A DNA stretch of 44,849 nucleotides from an uncultured Eubacteriales bacterium (GCA_900319465.1 ONOL01000028.1:1-44849), one strand, 5' to 3'; positions 16,154 through 25,235 are shown, counted from the stretch's first letter. Notes: generated by a model not told the origin, from the letters alone. Translations and numbers: made by a program.

Positions 16154-17254
16154 GTGCAGGAAGCCCCCGCCGCCGAGGAAGCCAAGGAGGAAGTCACAGA
16201 GGAAGTCCAGGCCGCCAAGCTGGAGCTTGAGAGCCTCACCCCTGCCGAGCAGGCCGCCGTCAAGGAGTTTTCCGAGAAGATCAACGTGCTCAACACCGAG
16301 CAGGTCATGAACTACGGCTCCGCCGCCCAGAAGAACATTTCCGAGTTCTCCGACGCCGCGCTCGCCTCCGTGCGCACGAAGGATCTGGGCGAAGTCGGCC
16401 ATATGCTGGGCGATCTCGTCATCGAACTGAAGGGACTCAACTTTGACACCGAGGAGAAGAAGGGTATCCTCGGCATCTTCAAGAAGTCCACCCAGAGCAT
16501 CGCCTCCCTGAAGGCCCAGTACGACAAGGCCGAGGTCAACGTCGACAAGATCGTTGAGGCGCTGCAGAATCACGAGGTCACGCTGCTCAAGGACATCAGC
16601 ATGATGGACAAGATGTACGAAAAGAACAGCGAGTACATGAAAGAGCTGACCATGTATATTCTGGCCGGCAAGCTGAAGATCGAGCACCTGCGCCAGGTGG
16701 AGCTGCCCGAGTACGTGGCCAAAGCCAACGCCTCCGGTCTGCCCGAGGACGCCCAGGCGGCCAACGATTTTGCCAACATGATCGGCCGCTTTGAGAAGAA
16801 GATCCACGACCTGGAGCTGACCCGCATGATCTCCGTGCAGATGGCGCCCCAGATCCGCATGGTGCAGAACAACGACAGCCTGATGGCTGAGAAGATCCGC
16901 ACCTCCATCGTCAACACCATCCCCCTCTGGAAGAACCAGATGGTCATGGCCATGTCCCTCTACCACTCCGAGCAGGCCATGAAAGCCCAGCGCGAGGTGA
17001 GCGACGTGACCAACGCCCTGCTCCAGAAGAACGCCGAGACCCTGCATCAGGGCAGCGTTGCGATCGCGAAGGAATCCGAGCGCGGTATCGTGGATCTCGA
17101 GACGCTCCGCAAGACCAACGCCGAGCTGATCTCCACGCTGGAGGAAGTCAGCAAGATCCAGAACGACGGCCGTGCCCGGCGCGCGGAGGCGGAGGTCGAG
17201 CTCGAGAAGATCGAGGGCGCTCTCAAGCAGAAGCTGCTGGAGATGAAGGGCTGA
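16154..17254 (+). CDS. telA: TelA/YceH-family toxic anion resistance protein, start unclear
   Basis: Soluble, highly helical protein of the TelA family, linked in other bacteria to resistance to tellurite, cell wall antibiotics and bacteriocins; mechanism unknown. Recognisable parts are SLTPAEQAAVKEFSEKIN, GEVGHMLGDLVIEL, a KKGILGIFKKS segment, MYEKNSEYMKELTMYILAG and SIVNTIPLWKNQMVMAMSLY. The C-terminal part has an obvious coiled coil. Homology starts earlier than the GTG at 16154: the in-frame stretch VPFLTLDPNA at 16112-16141 fits family N-termini. Between the xpaC stop and that point there is no ATG, GTG or TTG in frame and no good ribosome binding site. Either an unusual start codon is used or some bases are missing. 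The family is secure; the start is not. Confidence 0.88.
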   Translation: MQEAPAAEEAKEEVTEEVQAAKLELESLTPAEQAAVKEFSEKINVLNTEQVMNYGSAAQKNISEFSDAALASVRTKDLGEVGHMLGDLVIELKGLNFDTEEKKGILGIFKKSTQSIASLKAQYDKAEVNVDKIVEALQNHEVTLLKDISMMDKMYEKNSEYMKELTMYILAGKLKIEHLRQVELPEYVAKANASGLPEDAQAANDFANMIGRFEKKIHDLELTRMISVQMAPQIRMVQNNDSLMAEKIRTSIVNTIPLWKNQMVMAMSLYHSEQAMKAQREVSDVTNALLQKNAETLHQGSVAIAKESERGIVDLETLRKTNAELISTLEEVSKIQNDGRARRAEAEVELEKIEGALKQKLLEMKG

Positions 17255-17300
17255 TCCCTTCTGTTCCCTATTCGCGTTTATTCCCCGAAAGGAGTAAGCC

Positions 17301-17861
17301 ATGAAGCTTTTAAAAAGTCCTGTTTTCGCCGTGTTGCTCGCCATCGTGGTGGTCATCGTCTCCATGGTGATCAACACCAATATCAAGTTCGGCCGCAAAT
17401 GCGACGCGGTAAGGGATCTGTTCTATGAAGGCGTTACCACGAGGGGCTATACCCAGACGCCTATCGCCACGCATCTGAGCAATCTCTGCGGTTACGCTGA
17501 CGGGCTGGTGACCATTGCCCGGAATTATGACGTAGACGGCGCCGAGGTTGAAAGCAACTCCTATTACCTCAAAAGCAGCCTCAATTCCTCCTGGAGCGAT
17601 ATCTCTTACATCCACTCCGAGTATAACCGCCTCATCTCCTCGCTCAACGATCTGATCGACCGTCTGGAGCGCGCCGAGCTCAGTGAGCGGGACGCTTCCG
17701 GCGTTGAGCAATACAAGAGCTCCGTGACCGGCGTCCAGAGCGCGATCGGCGAGGCGGGCTACAACGAGGCCGTGCGCGAGTTCCTGCGCCGCTACAACCA
17801 CTTCCCCACCAATTATCTCGCGCTTCTCGCCGATGTGGATCTGCCCGAGGTCTTTGCCTGA
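17301..17861 (+). CDS. lemA: LemA-family membrane protein
   Basis: LemA family protein of 186 residues with an N-terminal transmembrane helix (PVFAVLLAIVVVIVSMVI) and an outward four-helix domain. The family C-terminal signature is present: YNEAVREFLRRYNHFPTNYLALLADV, with the typical Y-N-x-x-V and F-P-x-N-x-x-A pattern. Its ATG is preceded by AAAGGAG. It lies 46 bases after telA and 9 bases before the TPM gene. LemA and TPM genes are commonly adjacent. The molecular function of LemA is not established. Confidence 0.9.
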   Translation: MKLLKSPVFAVLLAIVVVIVSMVINTNIKFGRKCDAVRDLFYEGVTTRGYTQTPIATHLSNLCGYADGLVTIARNYDVDGAEVESNSYYLKSSLNSSWSDISYIHSEYNRLISSLNDLIDRLERAELSERDASGVEQYKSSVTGVQSAIGEAGYNEAVREFLRRYNHFPTNYLALLADVDLPEVFA

Positions 17862-17870
17862 GCCGCGCCG

Positions 17871-18713
17871 ATGAAAAAAACCTTCTCTTTCCTGCTTGCG
17901 CTCTGCCTTGTGCTGAGCTTCGGCGTGACCGCCTTTGCGGTCGTGGAGCCAAGTGAGAGCTTTTACGCGGCGGATTACGCGAACGTTCTGACCAACAGCA
18001 CCGAAGCGTCCATCGTCAGCTATAACGGCGCGCTGGAACAGCAGTGCCAGGGCGCGCAGATCGTTGTCGTCACCGTCGACTATCTGGATGGCATGAGCTG
18101 CGATACCTATGCCTATCAGCTCTTCAACGACTGGGGCGTGGGTTCCTCGGAGTACAACAACGGCATGCTGCTCCTGCTCGCGGTGCAGGAAAACAAGGCC
18201 TGGCTCGCCTACGGGCTGGGGCTCACTTCCCATCTCAGCACCGGCAAGGTCGACAAGCTGCTGGACAACTATTTCTGGACCGACTTTGACAAAGGCAACT
18301 ATGACCGGGCTGTCGGCAAGCTCTTTACCGCCCTGCTCGAATGGTATGACGGCGTTTACGGCAGCAGCGTGGTCTCCGCCGGTCAAAACGCCGGCACGGG
18401 TTCCGTTCCGCAGACCGCCGGCTCGCAGAGCAACGCCCGGAACCGTCTGGGCGGTCTGATCCGCGTTGTCGTGCTCATCGCCATCCTCATGGCGCTCTCC
18501 GGCGGCTTCGGCGGCAGGCGCAGAGGCTTCGGTGGCATCCTGCCTTGGCTCTTTCTCTTCAACAGCCGCAGCTGGAATCCGGTCAATCGCCGCGGCGGCA
18601 ACTGGCCTCCCCGCGGAGGCGGCGGCTTCGGCGGCGGATTTGGGGGCGGCTTTGGCGGCGGCATGGGCCGCGGAGGCGGCGGCTTCTCCGGCGGGGGCGG
18701 CGGCAGGCGCTGA
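17871..18713 (+). CDS. TPM-domain (YgcG-like) secreted/membrane protein with Gly-rich tail
   Basis: Exported protein of 280 residues. The signal peptide covers about residues 1-23 (KKTFSFLLALCLVLSFG, ending AFA). The TPM domain covers roughly residues 30-165, with YAADYANVLT at its start, GAQIVVVTVDYLDG, the YNNGMLLLLAVQENKAW strand-loop and GLGLTSHLSTGKV. A membrane helix near 200 (LIRVVVLIAILMAL) is followed by a Gly/Arg-rich tail (GGGFGGGFGGG type), common in TPM proteins. The domain binds divalent metal in some members and is called a phosphatase domain, but the role is unclear. It begins 7 bases after the lemA stop without a strong ribosome binding site, suggesting translational coupling. 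Last gene of the operon. Confidence 0.9.
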   Translation: MKKTFSFLLALCLVLSFGVTAFAVVEPSESFYAADYANVLTNSTEASIVSYNGALEQQCQGAQIVVVTVDYLDGMSCDTYAYQLFNDWGVGSSEYNNGMLLLLAVQENKAWLAYGLGLTSHLSTGKVDKLLDNYFWTDFDKGNYDRAVGKLFTALLEWYDGVYGSSVVSAGQNAGTGSVPQTAGSQSNARNRLGGLIRVVVLIAILMALSGGFGGRRRGFGGILPWLFLFNSRSWNPVNRRGGNWPPRGGGGFGGGFGGGFGGGMGRGGGGFSGGGGGRR

Positions 18714-18720
18714 TAAAAGG

Positions 18721-18758
18721 ACAACAGGGGCGACCCTTGCGGTCGCCCATTGTATTCT
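18721..18758 (+). terminator. Terminator of the xpaC-TPM operon
   Basis: Stem GGGCGACC / GGTCGCCC with a CTTGC loop and flanking ACAA/TTGT, followed by a weak T-rich run (TTGTATTCT), just after the TPM stop codon. Confidence 0.65.
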
Positions 18759-18795
18759 CTAATTGAAAAATCCAACGAAAATACGAGGTACCATC

Positions 18796-19269
18796 ATGTC
18801 TATCGAAAAAGGGCGCGCATACTTCCGCAGTCTGGGTCTGGAGGACCGCGTGCAGGAATTTACGGTCTCCTCCGCGACGGTGGAGCTCGCCGCGCAGGCT
18901 CTGGGCGTGGAAGGCGCACGCATCGCCAAGACCCTCTCGTTCAAGACTGCGGAGGGCTGTATGCTGATCCTTGCTGCCGGCGACGCGCGCATCGACAACC
19001 ACAAGTTTAAGGACAAATTCCACATGAAGGCCAAAATGCTCTCCGCGGACGAGGTGCAGGAGCTGGTCGGTCATCCCGTGGGCGGCGTCTGCCCTTTTGG
19101 CTGCAACGAGGGCATCCCCGTCTATCTCGACGAAAGCCTCAAGCGCTTCACCACCGTTTTCCCCGCCGTCGGCAGCGCGAGCAGCGCCATCGAGCTGGAT
19201 CTTGACGAGTTGTTCCACTATTCAAAAGCGCTCGAATGGATCGACGTCTGCAAGCTCCCGGAAGCCTGA
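18796..19269 (+). CDS. YbaK/ProX-type aminoacyl-tRNA deacylase
   Basis: Trans-editing protein of 157 residues related to YbaK, ProX and the INS domain of ProRS, which hydrolyse mischarged aminoacyl-tRNAs. The family pattern is visible: TVELAAQALGVEGARIAKTLSFK with the conserved Lys, MLILAAGDARID, SADEVQELVGHPVGGVCPFG and FPAVGSASSAIELDLDEL. The ATG at 18796 is preferred because the in-frame upstream TTG at 18763 lacks a ribosome binding site; the AGG at 18784 is only modest. Which tRNA it edits cannot be told. It has a strong terminator. Confidence 0.9.
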   Translation: MSIEKGRAYFRSLGLEDRVQEFTVSSATVELAAQALGVEGARIAKTLSFKTAEGCMLILAAGDARIDNHKFKDKFHMKAKMLSADEVQELVGHPVGGVCPFGCNEGIPVYLDESLKRFTTVFPAVGSASSAIELDLDELFHYSKALEWIDVCKLPEA

Positions 19270-19290
19270 ATCCATCATTTGATCCCGAAA

Positions 19291-19335
19291 ACACAAAAAG
19301 ATCCACGGACACAGTCCGTGGATTTTTTTGTGTTT
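19291..19335. terminator. Bidirectional terminator between the deacylase gene and rfbB
   Basis: Stem ATCCACGGAC / GTCCGTGGAT with an ACA loop, an A-rich run before it and TTTTTTT after it. Placed between converging genes and able to work on both strands. Confidence 0.93.
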
Positions 19336-19338
19336 TTA

Positions 19339-20358
19339 TCAGCGATTGGCGTACATCCGCTCGTAATAGTCCCGGTATTCCCCGCTGACGATCGTCTTCC
19401 ACCAGTCCGTATGGTCCAGATACCACCGGATCGTCTTCTCAATGCCGTCTGCAAACCGGGTCTCCGGCAGCCATCCCAATTCGCGATGGATCTTCGTGGG
19501 ATCGATGGCATAGCGCAGATCGTGCCCTTTGCGGTCGGTCACATAGGTAATAAGCTCCTCGGATTTGTCGAGCTTGGCGCAGATGAGCTTCACGATGTCG
19601 ATATTCCTCATCTCGTTGTGGCCGCCGATGTTGTATACTTCTCCCTCGCATCCGCCGTGGAGGATCAAATCGATGGCATTGCAGTGGTCCTCGACATACA
19701 GCCAGTCCCGCACGTTCTCGCCCTTGCCGTAAACCGGCAGGGGCTTTTCGCCGAGCGCGTTCGCGATCATCAAAGGAATCAGCTTCTCGGGGAACTGATA
19801 CGGGCCGTAGTTGTTGGAGCAGCGGCTGATGCTCACCGGGAGCCCGTAGGTGCGGTAATAGGCATGCACCAGCAGGTCCGCGCTCGCCTTGGAGGCGCTG
19901 TACGGGCTGCTCGTGCAGATGGGCGTCCGTTCGGTAAAGAAGAGATCGGGCCGGTCCAGCGGCAGGTCGCCGTACACCTCGTCGGTGGATACCTGATGAA
20001 AACGCGCGATGCCGTACTTCCGGCAGGCGTCCATCAGCACCTGCGTTCCGAGGATATTCGTCTGCAGGAATACCTCCGGCGTCTCAATGGAGCGGTCGAC
20101 GTGGCTTTCGGCGGCGAAATTCACCACCACATCCGGATGCTCCTTCTCAAAGATTGCAAAGATCCCCGCGCGGTCGCAGATATTGGTCTTGTAAAAGACA
20201 AAGCGCGGGTTCTCCATGGCTTTTGCCAGCGTGGACATATTCCCCGCATAAGTCAGGCAGTCAATGCAGACGATCCTGTAATCAGGGTGCTTGTCCAGCA
20301 TGTAATAGACGAAATTGGAGCCGATAAAACCGGCGCCGCCTGTCACAATGATCTTCAT
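19339..20358 (-). CDS. rfbB: dTDP-glucose 4,6-dehydratase
   Basis: Second step of dTDP-L-rhamnose (or other dTDP-deoxysugar) synthesis, forming dTDP-4-keto-6-deoxyglucose. Extended SDR enzyme of 339 residues with the NAD motif TGGAGFIG (residues 6-13), STDEVYG (124-130), the catalytic Y153-x3-K157 in YSASK, and CSNNYGPYQFPEKLIP. GGAGG precedes the ATG. It lies 33 bases after rfbA in the same unit. No rfbC or rfbD is in the window, so the final sugar is not defined here. Confidence 0.97.
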   Translation of the reverse strand: MKIIVTGGAGFIGSNFVYYMLDKHPDYRIVCIDCLTYAGNMSTLAKAMENPRFVFYKTNICDRAGIFAIFEKEHPDVVVNFAAESHVDRSIETPEVFLQTNILGTQVLMDACRKYGIARFHQVSTDEVYGDLPLDRPDLFFTERTPICTSSPYSASKASADLLVHAYYRTYGLPVSISRCSNNYGPYQFPEKLIPLMIANALGEKPLPVYGKGENVRDWLYVEDHCNAIDLILHGGCEGEVYNIGGHNEMRNIDIVKLICAKLDKSEELITYVTDRKGHDLRYAIDPTKIHRELGWLPETRFADGIEKTIRWYLDHTDWWKTIVSGEYRDYYERMYANR

Positions 20359-20391
20359 GGCTTTCCTCCGAACGAAGTCCTTTTCCCTGCT

Positions 20392-21279
20392 TCAGAATCT
20401 GATCTCGCGTTCGGCCACCCTCTTCAGGTGCAGCCCGTAGGGGGATTTCCCGTACTTGTCCGCGAGCAGCAGAAGCTGCTGTTTGCTGATCCACTCATTA
20501 TTGAAAGCGACCTCCTCCGGTGCGGAGATCGTAATGCCCTGGTGGTTCTGGATCATCCGGACAAAGGACGAAGCCTCCGCGAGGCTGTCCATCGTTCCGG
20601 CGTCCAGCCAGGCAAAGCCGCGCCCGAGGAGCTGTACGTCAAGCAGATTGTCCTTCAGGTACATCCCGTTGAGCGTCGTGATCTCCAGCTCGCCTCTGGG
20701 CGAGGGTCTGACCATGGCGGCTCTCGCGCTCACGCCGGCCGGATAGAAATACAGCCCGGTGACCGCGTAATTGCTCTTTGGTTCCTTCGGCTTTTCTTCA
20801 AGGGAGACCGCTTTCCAGTTCTTATCAAACGCCACGACGCCAAAACGCTCGGGGTCAGGCACGTAATGCCCGAACACGGTCGCGCGCGCGTTTCCTTCCG
20901 CGTTCTCTGCGGCGGCAAGAAGCATCCTGCGGAACCCGTTGCCATAGAAGATGTTGTCCCCCAGCACCATCGCGCAGGCGTCGTTTCCAATAAACTCCTC
21001 TCCGATCAGAAAGGCCTGCGCCAGTCCGTCCGGCGAGGGCTGCTCCTGATATGACAGCCGCATACCCAGCTCCGCCCCATCCCCGAGAAGTCGCTTGAAA
21101 TTGGGAAGGTCGTTTGGCGTTGAGATGAGCAGGATATCCCGAATCCCGGCAAGCATGAGCGTGGAAAGCGGATAGTAGATCATCGGCTTGTCATAAACCG
21201 GGAGAAGCTGCTTGGACGTGACCATAGTGAGCGGAAACAGACGCGTGCCTGCGCCGCCGGCAAGTATGATGCCCTTCAT
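20392..21279 (-). CDS. rfbA: Glucose-1-phosphate thymidylyltransferase
   Basis: Makes dTDP-glucose from glucose 1-phosphate and dTTP, the first step of the dTDP-sugar pathway. The nucleotidyltransferase signature [18 protein letters not shown] opens the protein, followed by [27 protein letters not shown] and [12 protein letters not shown], all typical of RmlA. The 295-residue length is standard. The start is the ATG at 21279 with GGAGAACGTCGA upstream; a longer open frame upstream has no support. It is the first gene of rfbA-rfbB. Confidence 0.97.
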   Translation of the reverse strand: MKGIILAGGAGTRLFPLTMVTSKQLLPVYDKPMIYYPLSTLMLAGIRDILLISTPNDLPNFKRLLGDGAELGMRLSYQEQPSPDGLAQAFLIGEEFIGNDACAMVLGDNIFYGNGFRRMLLAAAENAEGNARATVFGHYVPDPERFGVVAFDKNWKAVSLEEKPKEPKSNYAVTGLYFYPAGVSARAAMVRPSPRGELEITTLNGMYLKDNLLDVQLLGRGFAWLDAGTMDSLAEASSFVRMIQNHQGITISAPEEVAFNNEWISKQQLLLLADKYGKSPYGLHLKRVAEREIRF

Positions 21280-21325
21280 TCGACGTTCTCCTTCCCTTCC
21301 GGGTCGATTGCTGTTTTCTTTGTTT

Positions 21326-21354
21326 ATCATACCATAGTCTTTTCCAGGAAGCAA
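21326..21354 (-). promoter_or_regulatory. Promoter of rfbA-rfbB
   Basis: TTGCTT at 21354-21349, a 17-base spacer and TATGAT at 21331-21326 on the minus strand, about 47 bases before the rfbA start. Confidence 0.65.
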
Positions 21355-21415
21355 GAAGCTCCCCTTTCCCAACGGCCGGAAAGCGACGAATTTGCGTTTT
21401 TCCCGGTTCTTTATA

Positions 21416-21444
21416 TTGAGCTTTCCCGGTTCGATATGTATGAT
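21416..21444 (+). promoter_or_regulatory. Likely promoter of the leucine-rich-repeat gene
   Basis: TTGAGC at 21416-21421, a 17-base spacer and TATGAT at 21439-21444. The leader to the proposed GTG start would be about 120 bases. Confidence 0.5.
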
Positions 21445-21573
21445 GGAAATTGGGAGTTTATTGGAAAATATGGATTCTTTCGGCGCTGCCGCGGCATTCC
21501 GGAGCTCCCTGCGCAAAGATTTACCGGATCGACCGGCCGCTTTCCGACGTCGGCCGGCCGGAAGGAGGAGAAT

Positions 21574-23495
21574 GTGAAAAACTGGCAAAAGCACTGCCCC
21601 TCGCCGCGGCGTTTGTGCTGCTCGCCGTTGTCGGTCTCTTTCTGTGGCGTGCCGGACAGACGGTCGGCGCCTCCACGCAGGAGGATGCCGTCCCCGCCAT
21701 GGCCGGGCAGGCCGGGGAAGCGCTCGCTCTCCCCATGGGCCTCACAAGGGAGGCTCTCGAACAGGTGGAGGACGTAGTCAGCGTCGGCGAACAGGTGGAG
21801 TTTTACACCAAAGAAGAACTCTATGATATTTATCCCATGCCGGACTGGGACTACTATGCCTACCGCGAATACAACGAAGAAGGCGACCACTGGTACAGCC
21901 GCACGGACGGTCACGCGTACACGATGACCCGTTACGAGGATCTCGGCTTTCTCGCGCTGATGCCGAATCTCAAGCAGCTCTACTTTGCCTGCATGGAGGC
22001 AGGCGTCCTGCCCGATCTCAGCGGGTCTATCAAGCTCGAATCCGTCTGACCACCCTCTCTCTGGATAACGGTATTCCCGTTTCGGATCTTTCCTTCCTCG
22101 CGAACGCCGTCAAGCTGGAAACGCTGGACCTGAATCAACTCTCTCAGCTTCGGGACATCTCCGCGCTGCAAAACCTGAAGGCGCTCAAGGGGCTGTCGAT
22201 CAACGATTGCAGCCTGGTCCACGATCTTTCCCCCGTTGCCGGCTGCCAGTCGCTCGACCGGATCAACTACCGCGGCGATCTGGACGATCCGATCCGAGAC
22301 GCCTCCTTCCTCAGCGGACTGCCCTGCCCCAACAGCATTGTCTTGGAAGAAGCGGCGCTTGAGAATCTCGATTTTCTGGAAGGTCTCGACGCCCAGCGCC
22401 CCACAAGCTTCGAGCTGATCGGGCTGGACGAGGTCCGTTCTCACATGCCGCTGAAATCGTTTCACGGGAGCTATCTGAAGGTGCCTCCCCAACCGGCCGA
22501 TCAGGCCGAAGAGCTGGTAGCCGCCGGCGATTTCGGCAGCTATGAAATAGCTTTCCCGGAGGGAGGCTGGGATCTGAATGATCTGGACGACTTCCAGCTT
22601 CTCAGCCTCGACGAGCTCAAAACGCTGCCCAAGGCCCTTCTGCGGCACATCAGCTCCCTCTGCATCGCGGGCGATCAGGTGATTGGCCGTGATCGCTTTG
22701 AGATCAGCGAGGATTGGGAGCACAAGGATGCAAACGGCAACCCTTCGCTCTTGCTGCGCAGCTTCGAAACCGGTGAGGAAACGCCGCTCTCTCCCGGTGT
22801 GATTACCGATCTGGATATGCTCTCCGATCTGACCGGGCTGAGGGATCTTGAGCTCATCGCGCAGCCTCTTGAGACGCTGGACGGAATTCAGAACCTGACG
22901 GAGCTTAACAGCTTACACGCCCAGTTCTGCCCGTCTCTCAAGGATGCGTCCGCTGTCTTCACGCTGCAAAGCCTGTGCTTCCTCAACCTCAAGGGGCACG
23001 CAGATCGACTCGATCCGGGGGATTCAGAATCTCAGCGAGCTGTGTGGGATCGACATCTCCGACACCCGCGTCGACGATCTGACGCCCCTGGCAGACTGTG
23101 ATTTCAGCGAGGCCTGCGAGGAGGACGGTCTCAGCATCGGCATCAACAACCTCGACCTGGATGCCGACGATTTTGCGGCCCTCGGCACCGTCAAGCGCAT
23201 CAGCAACACCTATTTCTGCAACGCCGACCCCGCCGTCTGGATCCCGGCGCTCGCGCACACAGAGATCTATTCCTTCGCAAGCGGCGGCGATTTCGACTCG
23301 ACCGAGTCTCTGGAGCTCTTTGCGGCGGATCACCCCGAGCTGCGCCGGCTGGATATGTACAACCCGGAAGTCAAGGATCTGCGCTGCCTGCTCGAGTTCC
23401 CCGCTCTTGAGCACGTCAACGTCCAATTCAATATGACCGAAGCCATCGAGAGCCTTGACGGACTGGACTATTCCTTTGAGCTGCAAGTCAATTGA
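21574..23495 (+). pseudogene. Leucine-rich-repeat exported/membrane protein, three frame disruptions
   Basis: When read across frames, this is one protein of about 640 residues. An N-terminal membrane or signal segment ([18 protein letters not shown]) is followed by an Ala-rich linker. A set of irregular leucine-rich repeats follows, with LNQLSQLRDISALQNLKALKGL, LTGLRDLELI, IQNLTELNSLHA and IQNLSELCGIDISDTRV, ending in a FELQVN tail at the stop at 23493-23495. The best start is the GTG at 21574, after GGAAGGAGGAGAAT. Three disruptions are needed: one missing base at about 21586-21594, one missing base at about 22043-22049 (IKLES then LTTLSLDNG), and one extra G in GGGG at about 22993-22997 (LKG then TQIDSIRG). 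The whole repaired length is a multiple of three. Either a pseudogene or uncorrected sequence errors. Function unknown; possibly adhesive. Confidence 0.72.
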
Positions 23496-23557
23496 GCCCG
23501 CACACGCGCAAGGAGGCGCTCACCATGAGATTGGAAATTGAGGGAGGCTGACGGACT

Positions 23558-24030
23558 GTGAAATCTGAAGCATGGATCCCTATCGTCGTCGGCGTGACCG
23601 GCCACCGCTCGATCCGTCAGGCGGACCGTCCCGCGCTGTACGCGGCGGTCAGGGAGGAGCTTTCAAAGCTCAGGGCCCGCTGCTCCCACTCCCTCTTTGT
23701 GATGCTCTCCTCCCTCGCCGAGGGCGCCGGCCGTGATTTTGAATTCCGACCGGCGGGGATCTTTGTCGCTGCGCACAGCCACGTGGTGCTCGCCCTCTGG
23801 GACGGCGGAAGCGGTACGGAAGCGGCCTGCGGCACCGCGGCCGCGGCGGACTTTGCTCTCAACGGCAGCTACTATCCGATATCCGGCAGCTTTACAAGAA
23901 AATGTCCACCCGGCTCAAAGAACACGGCCAGACGGAGGAGCAGCTGACAGTGCTGGCCCGCGAGGAGCTCATGGAAAACGGAAACTGGTGCTCCTATCAG
24001 CGGGACAACGCTCCGGATATCAGTCTATGA
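23558..24030 (+). pseudogene. Truncated SLOG-like (Rossmannoid) protein
   Basis: The frame from the GTG at 23558 (GGGAGG upstream) reads IPIVVGVTGHRSIRQADR, then SHSLFVMLSSLAEGAGRD, then AGIFVAAHSHVVLALWDGG and GCGTA-like TEAACGTAAAADFAL. These are hallmarks, from memory, of a SLOG-type nucleotide-binding family. Between LAEGAG and the AGIFVA segment, about 60-70 residues usual for the family are absent. After YYPISG at about 23885 the frame changes: KLYKKMSTRLKEHGQTEE to CSYQRDNAPDISL ends at the stop at 24028. That tail may be what remains of a C-terminal effector part. A tiny ORF (MRLEIEGG) with its own AAGGAGG lies just upstream at 23524. Family assignment moderate; gene almost certainly non-functional as read. 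Confidence 0.55.
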
Positions 24031-24168
24031 TTCCTCGCGCCGACTGATTTCTCTCAAATGAACAGGGCAGTCTTTTCTATCGCAGAACTCCGCTTTATTC
24101 AGGCAAGACGTCTGCCTTCAAGCGAAAAGCCGATTTTCAAATGATCCGGCTCCTTGAAGCCGGTTAAC

Positions 24169-24214
24169 AAACAGCACCCCGTTTGTCAACTGCTGACAAA
24201 CGGGGTGCTGTTTT
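24169..24214. terminator. Strong bidirectional hairpin terminator
   Basis: Perfect 18-bp stem ACAGCACCCCGTTTGTCA / TGACAAACGGGGTGCTGT with an ACTGC loop, extended by A-T pairs and followed by TTTT. Lies between the SLOG remnant (plus) and the glycosyltransferase (minus), 30 bases after the latter's stop. Confidence 0.9.
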
Positions 24215-24243
24215 CCGGTAAATTGTATTTCCTATGATTATGC

Positions 24244-25235
24244 CTACATTTTCAGCGCAAACGCGCGTTTGCGCTGAATGCGCGAGAGGCCGGCATACAG
24301 CGGCTCGCTGATAAACAGCACGAGAAGTCCAAGTTTTCGGTTCCTGTGGAAGTATCGGTTGCGCAGAATGGAATCCGCGTTATGTCGCAAAAATGCCTCG
24401 ATCTCCTTTTCTTTCCGCAGTTTGTCCCCATTCGGATGCCTATCCCCTTTCATGCGGTCAAGCAGCGTAAAATATGCCCAGTACATCCGAAACTCAGCAG
24501 CCTTTTCTGCTTTGGGAAAGCGAGCGCGAATCAGCGCCAAATGAGAACGGTAGATCTCGATAATTTTATCTTCTTTTGGCGAATAGCCAGAGCCAATGGT
24601 GCTGTCCCAATGATGCCGATAAGAATATAACGGTTCCGTGGTAACGGCCACCCGGTCCAAATCGGCGATAAGCGGCACCAGAAGGGCCGCATCTTCATAT
24701 ATGATGTCGGGGATAAAACGATGTTTCTCGAAAAGCTGTCTTTGAAACAGCTTTCCGAACATATAGAGGCTGATTTTTTCCCCTCGAGAGCCAAACGAAC
24801 TGCCTCTTCCGTTTCAACGGTAAAGCTCCCGCGGATCGGTGTGATCGGCCGCATCCTATTTTTATACCACTCAAGAATGCCTCCGACCGCAAGTGCGGTC
24901 TTCTCACGCAGCACCATCTGATACAGTTTCTCCAGCGCATCGGGAAAAAGGATGTCGTCAGAATCAACGAAGCTGACATATTCGCCGGAAGCATGGTCAA
25001 GTCCTGTGTTTCTTGCAGCGCTGGCCCCAACGTTATCCCTGCGGATCACGCGGATTCGGTCGTCCCTCTCGGCATACGACCGGCAGATTTCCAAGGAGCG
25101 ATCTGACGAGCCGTCATCCACCAGAATGAGTTCAAGCGAGGTATAGCTTTGCCGGATGACGGAATCCAGGCATGCCGGGAGATACTTCTCCACATTATAA
25201 ACCGGGATTATTACGGAAATCTTCGGCCCTTCCAT
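24244..25235 (-). CDS. GT2-family glycosyltransferase with one frameshift
   Basis: Cytoplasmic-face glycosyltransferase (GT-A fold) that adds a sugar to a surface glycan precursor. Residues 7-19 are SVIIPVYNVEKYL; VDDGSSD (residues 39-45) binds the nucleotide; FVDSDD (D91-S-D-D94) is the DxD-type metal site. The C-terminal part reads MFGKLFQRQLFEKHRFIPD, then YEDAALLVPLIADLDRV and a basic tail. The two halves lie in different frames. They join cleanly if the A6 run of GGGGAAAAAA (plus-strand T6 at 24774-24779) had one more A, giving EGKKISLYMFGKLF; total length is then 330 residues. AAGGAG precedes the ATG at 25235. It could be a sequence error, a true mutation or a slippage-prone switch. Confidence 0.85.

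Noticed and set aside
18583-18763. Several open frames in the Gly-rich 3' end of the TPM gene
   Set aside because: They follow from the GGC/GGA repeat composition and are shadows of the TPM tail.
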